Positions 32,752 through 39,220 of a stretch of DNA of 39,220 nucleotides are shown piece by piece. Source of the DNA: an uncultured Verrucomicrobiae bacterium (GTDB lineage: Bacteria; Verrucomicrobiota; Verrucomicrobiia; Limisphaerales; J093). Every line of letters starts with the position of its first letter. The stretch's first letter is position 1. The notes beneath the pieces were generated by a model. It was not told the DNA's origin. It saw only the letters and a list, made by a program, of their open reading frames with translations, and did not search any database. The position numbers and the translations under genes were made by a program. The stretch is taken from the NCBI GenBank assembly GCA_937946835.1, contig CALFAV010000077.1, positions 1 to 39,220 of the forward strand, given 5' to 3'.

Positions 32752-33309
32752 TCAGTCCACCAGCCCCATTTGCAGGGCGATGGCCTCCTGTTCCAGGGTC
32801 AGCACCTTGCGCAGGTCTTCCTGGGCCTGGCGCAATTTGGCCTGGTTGGCCTCGCGGGCCTCGCGGTACTTGGCCATGGCGGCCTTGAGCTCCTCTTTGG
32901 AAGCCTTGGATTCGATGGCACGCTGCAACGCCTCGGCCTCGGGCAGGGCTGCCGCGCCGAAACCGCGCCGCCCACCGGGGGCGTTGTCGGCCCCCGCCCG
33001 TCCGGGCGGGCCGCCAAAGCGCAGGCCGGCGCCCATCCCGAAACCGGTGGTCCGGCGGGCTTCCATGACCTTCTGGATGCGCTCGGAAATGATTTTCCAC
33101 TCGGCGTCGTCGGTCACGCCGAGCCGCTCGCGCAGGTTGTCCATCAGGCGCTGTTGGAATTGCGCGGGGTCGAAATTGCCGCGCGGGCCGCGGTCCTGCT
33201 GATCCTGCCGGTCGCGGCCTGGGGCCTGGGCCAGGCTGGTGGCGGGGACGAACGCCAGGGTCGCGGCCACCAGCGCCAGCAGGCCGGTGCGAAGGGAGGG
33301 TGCTTTCAT
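32752..33309 (-). CDS. Small exported coiled-coil protein, first gene of the secretion operon
   Basis: This is a 185-residue protein of unknown function. The ATG at 33309 starts a clear signal peptide (LLALVAATLAFVPATSLAQA). The mature chain is Gln/Asp-rich, then helical (FQQRLMDNLRERLGVTDDAE; IISERIQKVMEARR). A Gly-rich linker follows (about 95-120). A long helix with coiled-coil character ends it (EALQRAIESKASKEELKAAM, then AKLRQAQEDLRKVLTLEQEA). The pattern recalls periplasmic Spy/LTxxQ-type helical hairpins, but I cannot assign a family. It stands 3 bp before gspE and is the first gene of the 13-gene unit, so a secretion-related periplasmic role is plausible. Confidence 0.8.
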   Translation of the reverse strand: MKAPSLRTGLLALVAATLAFVPATSLAQAPGRDRQDQQDRGPRGNFDPAQFQQRLMDNLRERLGVTDDAEWKIISERIQKVMEARRTTGFGMGAGLRFGGPPGRAGADNAPGGRRGFGAAALPEAEALQRAIESKASKEELKAAMAKYREAREANQAKLRQAQEDLRKVLTLEQEAIALQMGLVD

Positions 33310-33388
33310 GAGCTTGTAGTGTGTCGGTTTACTTTTTTTGCTTTGTGGTCCGCGCCGGCACGGGCGCCGGGCGGTCCGTGTACGGCCA

Positions 33389-33445
33389 GACGCCGCCCGG
33401 TCAGCCCCGGTTACTTCCCCGCTGAAGGACGCCGCCCGGTCAGCC
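33389..33445. repeat. 18-bp direct repeat pair in the divergent promoter region
   Basis: Two perfect copies of GACGCCGCCCGGTCAGCC start at 33389 and 33428. The 39-bp spacing is close to four helical turns, which would put both copies on nearly the same face of the DNA. They could be twin regulator sites; no regulator is identified. Confidence 0.6.
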
Positions 33446-33580
33446 GGGCCGGTCCGCTTGACCGGGAGATTCGGCCACGGCCGCATCGGGTCAAGAACTC
33501 CCGGTGCCGGGATGCCGGGGAGTTTTTCGATTAGGAATCCATTTGCCCTCGGGCGCGCTTTACAAATAGAACTTGGTCCG

Positions 33581-33599
33581 CCGGACCGGCGGTCCGGCG
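33581..33599. repeat. Perfect 19-bp palindrome upstream of fbaB
   Basis: GCCGGACCG-G-CGGTCCGGC is a perfect inverted repeat with one central base, ending 34 bp before the fbaB ATG. It could be an operator or a hairpin in the leader mRNA. No T-run follows, so it is not a terminator. Confidence 0.6.
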
Positions 33600-33633
33600 C
33601 TCGTTCGTTCGCAACCTTGAAATAGAAATCGCC

Positions 33634-34698
33634 ATGCTGGACACCATCGTCAAACACCTCGCCGACCAGGCGGATTACCTGTTGAACTTCAACGCGCCGA
33701 AGATCCCCAAGGAGCGGCTGCACCTGCCCGGGCCGGACTTCGTGGACCGCATCTTTGCGCCCTCGGATCGCAACAATCGCGTGCTGGCCAACCTGCAGCG
33801 CCTCTTCAACACCGGCCGGCTGGCTGGCACCGGTTACCTGAGCATCCTGCCCGTGGATCAGGGCATCGAGCACTCGGCCGGGGCCAGCTTTGCCAAGAAC
33901 CCGGATTACTTCGATCCCGAGAACATTGTCAAACTGGCCCTGGAGGGCGGCTGCAATGCCGTGGCCTCGACCTTTGGCGTGCTCGGGGCCGTGGCCCGCC
34001 GGTACGCGCACAAGATTCCGTTCATCGTCAAAATCAACCACAACGAGCTGCTGACCTATCCGAACAAGTTTGACCAGATTCTGTTCGGCACCATCCGCCA
34101 GTGTGTGGACATGGGCGCGGCAGCGGTGGGCGCCACGATCTACTTCGGCTCGCCGGAGAGCGGCCGGCAGATCGTGGAAATCAGCCAGGCCTTCGCCCTG
34201 GCCCACGAGCAGGGGCTGGCCACGGTGCTGTGGTGCTACCTGCGCAACAGCTCGCTGCGCAAGGACCGGGATTACCACGTGTCCGCCGACCTCACCGGCC
34301 AGGCCAATCACCTGGGGGTGACCCTCCAGGCAGACATCATCAAGCAAAAGCTCCCCGAGAACAACGGCGGCTACAAGGCGCTCAACGCGGAAAAGCCCTA
34401 CGGCAAGTACGACGAGCGCATGTACACCGAACTGTGCAGCGACCATCCCATTGACCTGTGCCGCTACCAGGTGGCCAACTGCTACCTGGGCCGGGCGGGC
34501 CTCATCAACTCCGGCGGCGAGTCCAAGGGCGCGGGCGATCTGGCCGCCGCCGTGGCCACGGCCGTGATCAACAAGCGCGCCGGCGGCATGGGGCTGATCT
34601 CCGGCCGCAAGGCGTTTCAACGGCCGCTGGCCGAGGGCGTGGCCTTGCTCCACGCCATTCAGGACGTGTATCTCTGCCCGGAAATCACCGTGGCCTGA
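33634..34698 (+). CDS. fbaB: Class I fructose-bisphosphate aldolase, DhnA/FbaB (archaeal) type
   Basis: This 354-residue glycolytic and gluconeogenic aldolase interconverts fructose 1,6-bisphosphate with two triose phosphates through a Schiff base. Length matches E. coli FbaB (about 350). Recognisable segments are [66 protein letters not shown] and [15 protein letters not shown]. The lysine in ADIIKQK is the likely Schiff-base residue, by inference. The gene is monocistronic, with a strong terminator 21 bp after the stop. It has no obvious Shine-Dalgarno sequence; the bases before the ATG are A-rich. Confidence 0.95.
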   Translation: MLDTIVKHLADQADYLLNFNAPKIPKERLHLPGPDFVDRIFAPSDRNNRVLANLQRLFNTGRLAGTGYLSILPVDQGIEHSAGASFAKNPDYFDPENIVKLALEGGCNAVASTFGVLGAVARRYAHKIPFIVKINHNELLTYPNKFDQILFGTIRQCVDMGAAAVGATIYFGSPESGRQIVEISQAFALAHEQGLATVLWCYLRNSSLRKDRDYHVSADLTGQANHLGVTLQADIIKQKLPENNGGYKALNAEKPYGKYDERMYTELCSDHPIDLCRYQVANCYLGRAGLINSGGESKGAGDLAAAVATAVINKRAGGMGLISGRKAFQRPLAEGVALLHAIQDVYLCPEITVA

Positions 34699-34719
34699 CC
34701 GGTCGCGCGGGCATCTTCG

Positions 34720-34747
34720 GCCCCGGCTTCGCGGCCGGGGCTTTTTT
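34720..34747 (+). terminator. Rho-independent terminator after fbaB
   Basis: The 8-bp stem GCCCCGGC (34720-34727) and GCCGGGGC (34734-34741) has a 6-base TTCGCG loop. Six T follow at 34742-34747. The T-run overlaps the stop codon (TAA on the minus strand) of the convergent heme/FG-GAP gene. Confidence 0.9.
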
Positions 34748-36416
34748 AGTGCGATGATCCCGTGACCGTGGAAGCGGCCGGCGGCGCGGTTCGGTCCTTG
34801 CTCAAGTTGCGCAGGATCAGCACCGACGGCCCCTGGCGCTCCCAGATTTCCATCAGAAACGCCGGCACCGGGGAGGGGCCGTGAATGTACGAGCCCAGGA
34901 CGATGTCCAGATCGCCGTCGCCGTCGAGGTCCCCCGCGTCCATGACCAGCCAGCGGCCGGAGATGCACTCCGGGAAGGTGTGGGGCTGGAACTTGAGGCC
35001 GCCCTGGTTGACCAGCAGCACAAAGCTCTCCCGGGGCGAGTTCACGTAGTCCGGGAAGTAGGCGTTCACGGCCACATCCAGGTCGCCGTCGCCGTCGAAG
35101 TCCCGGGCCAGGGCGCGATACGCCCCGTTGAGGGGAAACAGGAAATGCTCCGCGTAGGTGCGCGGGCCGGTGGCGCGGTACAGCCACACGCCGTGGTATT
35201 TCTTGGTCGGGCTTTCGTACTCGCCGTTGTCGCCGTTGGTGACGATGAAGTCCAACCGGCCGTCCCCGTCAAAGTCCACCGGTTCCATGAAGGAATGGCC
35301 GTACACGGGTGGCTTTTGAAACACGCTGTCGCCGCTGAAGTTTCCCCGGCCGTCGCCATACATGATGATCAGCGACTCCAGGTGCTGGGCAAACAGCACC
35401 GCCAGGTCCAGGTGACCGTCCTGGTCGAAATCGCGCGCCGCACAGTACATGGCCCCGGTTTCCTGCGAGAGCACGTGTTCGCGGTAGCGGTCCGTGCCGA
35501 GGTTCTCAAACCAGGAGAAACGCCCGGTCAGGTTGCCGAACATGCATAGCGCAAAGTCGGTTCGGCCATCGCCGTTGAAGTCGGCAAACTCGGCCTGCAC
35601 CGACCGGGGCAGTTCCTTGAGGATAACCCGGCGTTCGCCGAAACCCTCGTCCTGGCGTGGGAAAAACAGCAATTCGGCCCGATGAATCTCCGAGGGCAGA
35701 AAACTGCCCACGCAGGTGACGTAGAGGCCCGTGTCGGTCTCGACCAGGTCCACCGGCACGTTGCCGGCGTCCAGTTGCGCCACAAACGCCCCGTTGGTGT
35801 CCAGGAGGAACAACGCCTGGAGTTTGTCGTCCCCGACAAAAATCTGCCGGCGCCCGGGGCTGATCTTCACCAGCGTGGTCGAGGGGTCGGGCGTGCGAAA
35901 GCGCGGCCGCTCGGTGCGGAAGCCGGGCAGCCCGATCTGAATTTCCGGACGCGGGTCCTGGGGCAGGGGCGACTCCGGGGCGTTTTTCAGGTAATAGCGT
36001 TCGATGGCCGGCCACCATTCCACCGGCACCAGCGGCCGTTCGGTGTAAATCTTGCGGGCGCGAATCAGGTCGCCCTCCGGTGAACTGCTGAAGTCGGGCT
36101 TGGCCACCCCGAGCCGGACCGCCATGCGCGGCAAAATCTGCTCCGCCCAGTTCTTTTTGGTCAGCAGTTGTGGCTCGACGAAGGTGTGGCACATCGTGCA
36201 GGCGCGGCGCGCCACCTTTTCCTCGAAGGGCATTCGGGCCTCCGCGGGCGTCTCCTCCTCCTCGTCGTAAATGATCAACGGCGCCGGCGGCTGGGCCGGA
36301 CTTTGGAACACGGCCAGCAGCAGCGCCGCCGCGGCAAAAAACCACGCCGGCCGGATTCCCGGCCGGGCCGGGAATGCACGCGCGGCCCTGCTTCGTCCCG
36401 CGGGGAAACGGTTCAC
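34746..36416 (-). CDS. FG-GAP/VCBS repeat protein with a c-type heme motif
   Basis: This is a 556-residue exported protein. I chose the GTG at 36416, which gives a shorter basic N-region before the hydrophobic segment WFFAAAALLLAVFQSPAQ; an in-frame TTG at 36476 is the alternative. C73-T-M-C76-H77 is a covalent heme-binding motif in a small cytochrome-like domain (about 60-135). The rest is a propeller with at least five calcium-type loops: DFNGDGRTD, DFDQDGHLD, DFDGDGRLD, DFDGDGDLD and DLDGDGDLD. Such heme-plus-propeller proteins occur in PVC bacteria; a redox or surface role is likely but unproven. It is divergent from the LysM gene. Confidence 0.85.
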   Translation of the reverse strand: MNRFPAGRSRAARAFPARPGIRPAWFFAAAALLLAVFQSPAQPPAPLIIYDEEEETPAEARMPFEEKVARRACTMCHTFVEPQLLTKKNWAEQILPRMAVRLGVAKPDFSSSPEGDLIRARKIYTERPLVPVEWWPAIERYYLKNAPESPLPQDPRPEIQIGLPGFRTERPRFRTPDPSTTLVKISPGRRQIFVGDDKLQALFLLDTNGAFVAQLDAGNVPVDLVETDTGLYVTCVGSFLPSEIHRAELLFFPRQDEGFGERRVILKELPRSVQAEFADFNGDGRTDFALCMFGNLTGRFSWFENLGTDRYREHVLSQETGAMYCAARDFDQDGHLDLAVLFAQHLESLIIMYGDGRGNFSGDSVFQKPPVYGHSFMEPVDFDGDGRLDFIVTNGDNGEYESPTKKYHGVWLYRATGPRTYAEHFLFPLNGAYRALARDFDGDGDLDVAVNAYFPDYVNSPRESFVLLVNQGGLKFQPHTFPECISGRWLVMDAGDLDGDGDLDIVLGSYIHGPSPVPAFLMEIWERQGPSVLILRNLSKDRTAPPAASTVTGSSH

Positions 36417-36558
36417 GCCCGCATTTACCCGCCGGCCCCCGCCGGGCGGCAAGCGTGAAGTCTGCTCCGCTAGCAAACCGGATGCCGGTGAACAACTCCA
36501 CCGGTCCCACGGGCGTTTCCCGCTTGCCGCCCTCCCGCCCCATTCCTACGGTGCCGCC

Positions 36559-37185
36559 ATGAGACGATTTTGGCCGTTCCCGCCTCGGGCCCTGGTCTGC
36601 TGGAGCCTCTGCGGTCTCCTGACCGGCTCCGCCGCAAACCTCCGCGCCCAGCCCGCCCTGCCGCCGGAGGTGCAGGAGCGCCTCCAGCGCCTCGAAGGCC
36701 TGGTGGAAGACCTCCTCGCCGCCCAAGCCGCCCTGCAAAAAAATCTGGCCGTGCTGCGTGATGAAGTGCAGGCCGTGCGCGAGGAAAGCCGTCGGGCCGG
36801 AGACCGGCTGGGCGAGCGCTTTGTCTCCCACGAAGACCTGCGCAAACTGGCCGAAGCCCTGCGCGAGGTGGACCGCAAACGCGAGGAGGACAAGCGCCTG
36901 ATCCTCGAGGAAATCAAAAAGCTCGCCCAAGCCCCGGTGCCTCCGCCACCGCGCGAAACCGCCCGCTCCGCGCCCCGGGAAGGGATCCCGGCCCCCGCGG
37001 GGCCGCAAAAGGGGTACACCTACAAGATCAAACCCGGCGACACCCTCAGCGCCATTGCCCAGGCGTATGCCCAGAGCGGCGTCAAGGTCACGGTGGACGA
37101 CATCCTCAAGGCCAACCCCGGCCTCAAACCCAACCGCCTGCCGGTGGACCGGGAAATTTTCATCCCCGACCCCAACCTTAAGTGA
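36559..37185 (+). CDS. Exported coiled-coil protein with C-terminal LysM domain
   Basis: This is a 208-residue exported protein. The ATG at 36559 leads a signal peptide (LVCWSLCGLLTGSAANLRAQ). Residues about 37-125 are a charged coiled coil (VQERLQRLEGLVEDLLAAQA; EALREVDRKREEDKRLILEE). A Pro-rich linker follows. A LysM domain occupies about 153-205: YTYKIKPGDTLSAIAQAYAQ, then ILKANPGLKPNRLPVDREIF. LysM binds the glycan strands of peptidoglycan, so the protein probably sits in the periplasm bound to the wall. No catalytic domain is present. It may be an envelope scaffold. Confidence 0.88.
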   Translation: MRRFWPFPPRALVCWSLCGLLTGSAANLRAQPALPPEVQERLQRLEGLVEDLLAAQAALQKNLAVLRDEVQAVREESRRAGDRLGERFVSHEDLRKLAEALREVDRKREEDKRLILEEIKKLAQAPVPPPPRETARSAPREGIPAPAGPQKGYTYKIKPGDTLSAIAQAYAQSGVKVTVDDILKANPGLKPNRLPVDREIFIPDPNLK

Positions 37186-37202
37186 CGGCGGTCTCCTGAC
37201 GC

Positions 37203-37218
37203 CCGGGGAAAGCCCCGG
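37203..37218 (+). terminator. GC hairpin after the LysM gene, weak terminator candidate
   Basis: CCGGGG-AAAG-CCCCGG is a perfect 6-bp stem 18 bp past the stop. Only two T follow, so factor-independent termination is doubtful. It lies between two convergent genes. Confidence 0.35.
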
Positions 37219-37260
37219 TTGACCGCGTGGCTGATCGCACCCCCGGTGTCCGGCCGGCGC

Positions 37261-38133
37261 TCAGTGGGTCAGGACGTACAGGATAATGTTGATCGCCAGC
37301 GGGTACGCCTTCGGCTCGGAAAACTCGGCGAAATAATCCGGGTTGGTCATCTCCTCCTCCCAGCCGTCGCCCAGATCGGTGTTGTGGCAGGCCAGCAGCA
37401 GCAGGCGGCCCCGCTCATCCCGCACGGCCCGGTAGTGCGGCGTTTTCCCGTCCTCCACCTCCCAGGTGATGCCGGTGCCCCGGTAACGGGTGGCGTGGTA
37501 CACGTTCGGGATTTGGGGCTTCTCCTTGAGGTGAAAAACAAAATGGAAAATCGGGTGCTCCGGCGGCAACTCCTCCACCGGCCGATCGGGGAACACCCGC
37601 CGCAACACCTCGCGCTCGAAGTGCGCCCAGGGCCGTTCGCCCCAGAAATCATCCACCAACAAAAACCCGCCGCTGAGCAGGTGCCGGCGCAGGGCAACCA
37701 CCTCCGCCTCGCGCAACACGATGGCCGGCACCCCGCTCATGAACAAAAAAGGATACCGCGCCAGTTCCGGGTCGGTCAGTTCCAACACGTGACCGTCCGG
37801 CGCCACCGCCAGCGCGGTCACCTGGTGCAGCCGCCAGGACAGGTTCACATCCGCATCCGGATAGTCCGTCCACCACGCATAACTGGTCCGGTCCATGGTG
37901 GAGGTGTAACGGACGCGGGCGAAGGTGAACACATCCTGCTCGAAGCCGGAGGGCAGCGTCCACGTGGGCACGTTGCCGCGGCTGAAAGCCGGCGGGCCGC
38001 GCCGCACCCCCCGGCCCTGGGCCTGCGCTTCCGCCGCAAACAGCACGCCCAGCAACCCGCCCAGCAGCAGGACCCAGGCCCCCCGGGGCGACGGGGTGGG
38101 AATCAGTGTTACTCGGAGACCGGATTCGCTCAT
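37261..38133 (-). CDS. DUF4159 domain exported protein
   Basis: This is a 290-residue protein. The ATG at 38133 precedes MSESGLRVTLIPTP and a hydrophobic signal (GAWVLLLGGLLGVLFAAEAQAQ). The family start FTFARVRYTSTMDRTSYAWW follows, then a Rossmann-like core: YPFLFMSGVPAIVLREAEVV, then LRRHLLSGGFLLVDDFWGER and HPIFHFVFHLKEKP. DUF4159 proteins resemble glutamine-amidotransferase-like folds and often stand near MoxR/VWA operons; no such neighbour is present here. The active residues expected of an amidotransferase cannot be identified. The exact function is unknown. The tRNA-Val gene ends 93 bp upstream in the same orientation. Confidence 0.85.
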   Translation of the reverse strand: MSESGLRVTLIPTPSPRGAWVLLLGGLLGVLFAAEAQAQGRGVRRGPPAFSRGNVPTWTLPSGFEQDVFTFARVRYTSTMDRTSYAWWTDYPDADVNLSWRLHQVTALAVAPDGHVLELTDPELARYPFLFMSGVPAIVLREAEVVALRRHLLSGGFLLVDDFWGERPWAHFEREVLRRVFPDRPVEELPPEHPIFHFVFHLKEKPQIPNVYHATRYRGTGITWEVEDGKTPHYRAVRDERGRLLLLACHNTDLGDGWEEEMTNPDYFAEFSEPKAYPLAINIILYVLTH

Positions 38134-38226
38134 GGACCGGGCGTTCACAAGGTTGTCCGCACGAGACGCGGCCGCCCCGGGAGGGGTTACGGGGACCGGA
38201 TTTTCGCCCGGCAACCACAGGGGAAT

Positions 38227-38302
38227 TGGTGGGCGCTGAGGGATTCGAACCCCCGACCTGCTCGGTGTAAACGAGTCGCGCTGACCACTGCGCCAAGCGC
38301 CC
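38227..38302 (-). tRNA. tRNA-Val (anticodon UAC)
   Basis: The minus strand folds into a full cloverleaf. The acceptor GGGCGCT/AGCGCCC is perfect. The D-stem is GCGC/GCGC with loop AGTGGTCA. The anticodon loop is TTTACAC with anticodon TAC. The T-arm is GGGGG-TTCGAAT-CCCTC. Discriminator A and the CCA end (38227-38229) are encoded. The anticodon stem ACTCG/CGAGC has an A-C mismatch at the 27-43 pair. TAC reads valine GUA/GUG codons. Confidence 0.95.
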
Positions 38303-38576
38303 CACCGCACGCGACCATGCCCCAGGACCGCCGGGCTGGCAATCGCAGAGCGGTCGCCGCCGGGCTGAAAACCCGCGGCTACTTTGGCGGCAAATGTTCC
38401 GGCTGCCACCCGGCGCCGTGGCACTCTAGCGGTGGAGGACCGCTCCCTGTGGAGGGCCGCGCTCCACCGCGGCCCGGTGGTGGGGGCAAAGCGCCTTACG
38501 CCCAAGCCAACCTGATGCCCATCCCCGGCTGACAAACTCGCTGGACAGGCCATTCCCGCCCCGGTACCTTGACGCC
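38303..38576. repeat. Noncoding region with a palindromic intergenic repeat
   Basis: No gene is seen between the tRNA and the RHS fragment. At 38430-38475 several nested pairings are possible: GGGCCGCG (38454-38461) with CGCGGCCC (38468-38475); GTGGAG (38450-38455) with CTCCAC (38462-38467); and CGGTGGAG upstream with CTCCACCG. The words GCTGAAAACCCGCGGCTAC and TGTGGAGGGCCGCGCTCC resemble intergenic repeats that I recall from Verrucomicrobia. They share short words with the repeat region at 242-1027. The tRNA promoter should also lie here, but no clear boxes were found. Confidence 0.5.
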
Positions 38577-39220
38577 ATGCTCAGCCCCGGTCAGCCCCCC
38601 GCCACCGTGGCAGCCCCACGGTCTTGGAACGGGAGAAGGGTCCCCCACCGTCCCGGCAGGCGTTTCATACCGTCCCGCGGGGCTGTTTGCGGGTTCAGCG
38701 TTGGGGACGCCGCCAGCCGGTCTGTGGGCGACACCGTCAGCATCCGACCCCGACCCGCTCCAACGCGCCGTGCCGGCAACCTGCCTCTGGTGACGTACAC
38801 GCGGGGCCGGGACCTGAGCGGGAGCCTGGCGGGGGCGGGAGGGATTGGCGGGCTGCTGGCCCGCAGCCACGGGTACAGCGGGGGCAACTGGACCAGCCAC
38901 AACGCGTACCACGCCGACGGCAACGGGAACGTGACGGCGCTGGTCAACGGCAGCGGGACCTTGCAGGCCAGCTACCGGTACGACCCGTTCGGGCGGTACT
39001 TGAACGGCGGCGGGACGCTGGCCACGGCCAACGTGCTGCGCTTCTCCAGCAAGCCCTGGGTGGGCTTTGCCGGCTCGCCCACCAGCGGCCTGTACTACTA
39101 CGGCTACCGCTTCTACGACCCCTACCTCCAACGGTGGGTCAACCGGGATCCCATCAAGGAACCTGGGCACTTTACCTTGCGCTACGGGTATTTCGTTCAG
39201 GTCAGTGGCAAAGACAAAAA
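38577..39220 (+). pseudogene. 5'-truncated RHS repeat-associated core fragment (runs off the window)
   Basis: The frame from ATG 38577 is open to the window end (214 codons). The first about 70 residues are basic and unrelated to RHS. From about residue 71 the chain is an RHS core: LVTYTRGRDLSGSLAGAGG, YHADGNGNVTALVNGSG, SYRYDPFGRYL and the hallmark LYYYGYRFYDPYLQRWVNRD followed by P. The thousand or more residues of YD repeats that normally precede this are missing, so it is an orphan tip rather than a whole toxin-delivery gene. After NRDPI the chain turns into RYGYFVQVSGKDK, where a variable tip would begin. It could be a remnant of recombination between RHS loci. Confidence 0.75.

Larger units (their letters stand above)
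33310..33633. other. Divergent promoter region between the secretion operon and fbaB
   Basis: This 324-bp gap must hold the promoters of the large minus-strand operon and of fbaB. It contains an 18-bp direct repeat, GACGCCGCCCGGTCAGCC, at 33389-33406 and 33428-33445 (39 bp apart). It also contains a palindrome at 33581-33599. A T7 run lies at 33334-33340 close to the operon start. The AT-rich stretch TTTACAAATAG at 33560-33570 could hold a -10 element for fbaB, but no matching -35 box is clear. No gene was found. Confidence 0.5.

Noticed and set aside
38133-38302. tRNA-Val as an integration site for a mobile element
   Set aside because: No integrase, no duplicated tRNA 3' end and no att-like direct repeat visible in the window.

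Overview
The window is a GC-rich bacterial chromosome segment with densely packed genes. It looks like Verrucomicrobiota, most likely a Limisphaerales/Pedosphaera-type lineage. That placement is inferred from the mix of families: a DUF2961/GH172 secreted enzyme, DUF4159, DUF6498, a PEP-CTERM-like anchored protein, an FG-GAP protein with a c-type heme motif, a Tat-exported DUF362 protein, an archaeal-type class I aldolase, a verrucomicrobial-style RHS fragment, and a long type II secretion operon. No phage, transposase, CRISPR or defence module was seen.

Layout. 1-241: 5' end of an exported protein on the minus strand that leaves the window. 242-1027: noncoding DNA with degenerate inverted repeats. 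1028-2429: a small secreted protein and a DUF6498 membrane protein. 2458-4844 (minus): a coupled DUF362/PQQ-propeller pair. 4999-9481 (plus): a housekeeping run of dnaX, ybaB, recR, a HAD phosphatase and infC (TTG start). 9489-11499 (minus): a CHAD protein and biotin synthase. 11837-13947 (plus): a PEP-CTERM-like protein with a strong terminator, then a secreted GH172-type protein. 14126-20049 (plus): a four-gene MacAB-TolC-like export operon with overlapping genes; its adaptor carries two C-terminal EF-hands.

20331-33309 (minus): a 13-gene type II secretion operon. Transcription runs from a small exported coiled-coil protein through gspE, F, G, H, I, J, K, L, M and a GspC/PilP-like protein, ending with a secretin split into two separately exported polypeptides. 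The first has only N-domains and the second has the membrane-spanning core with its own signal peptide. Most junctions are 1-44 bp overlaps. No prepilin peptidase gene lies in the window. 33634-34698: fbaB with a strong terminator. 34746-38133: a heme/FG-GAP protein, a LysM protein and a DUF4159 protein. 38227-38302: tRNA-Val(UAC) on the minus strand. 38303-39220: an intergenic repeat followed by a 5'-truncated RHS core fragment that runs off the window.

The most notable observations are: the split secretin; a 7-bp tandem repeat inside the gspG leader that could make the major pseudopilin phase-variable; the EF-hand tail on the MacA-like adaptor; a BioB lacking three of the four [2Fe-2S] ligands of the E. 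coli enzyme; and a DnaX zinc site in which two cysteines are aspartates at identical spacing. All comparisons to reference proteins were made from memory and by eye; no search was run.
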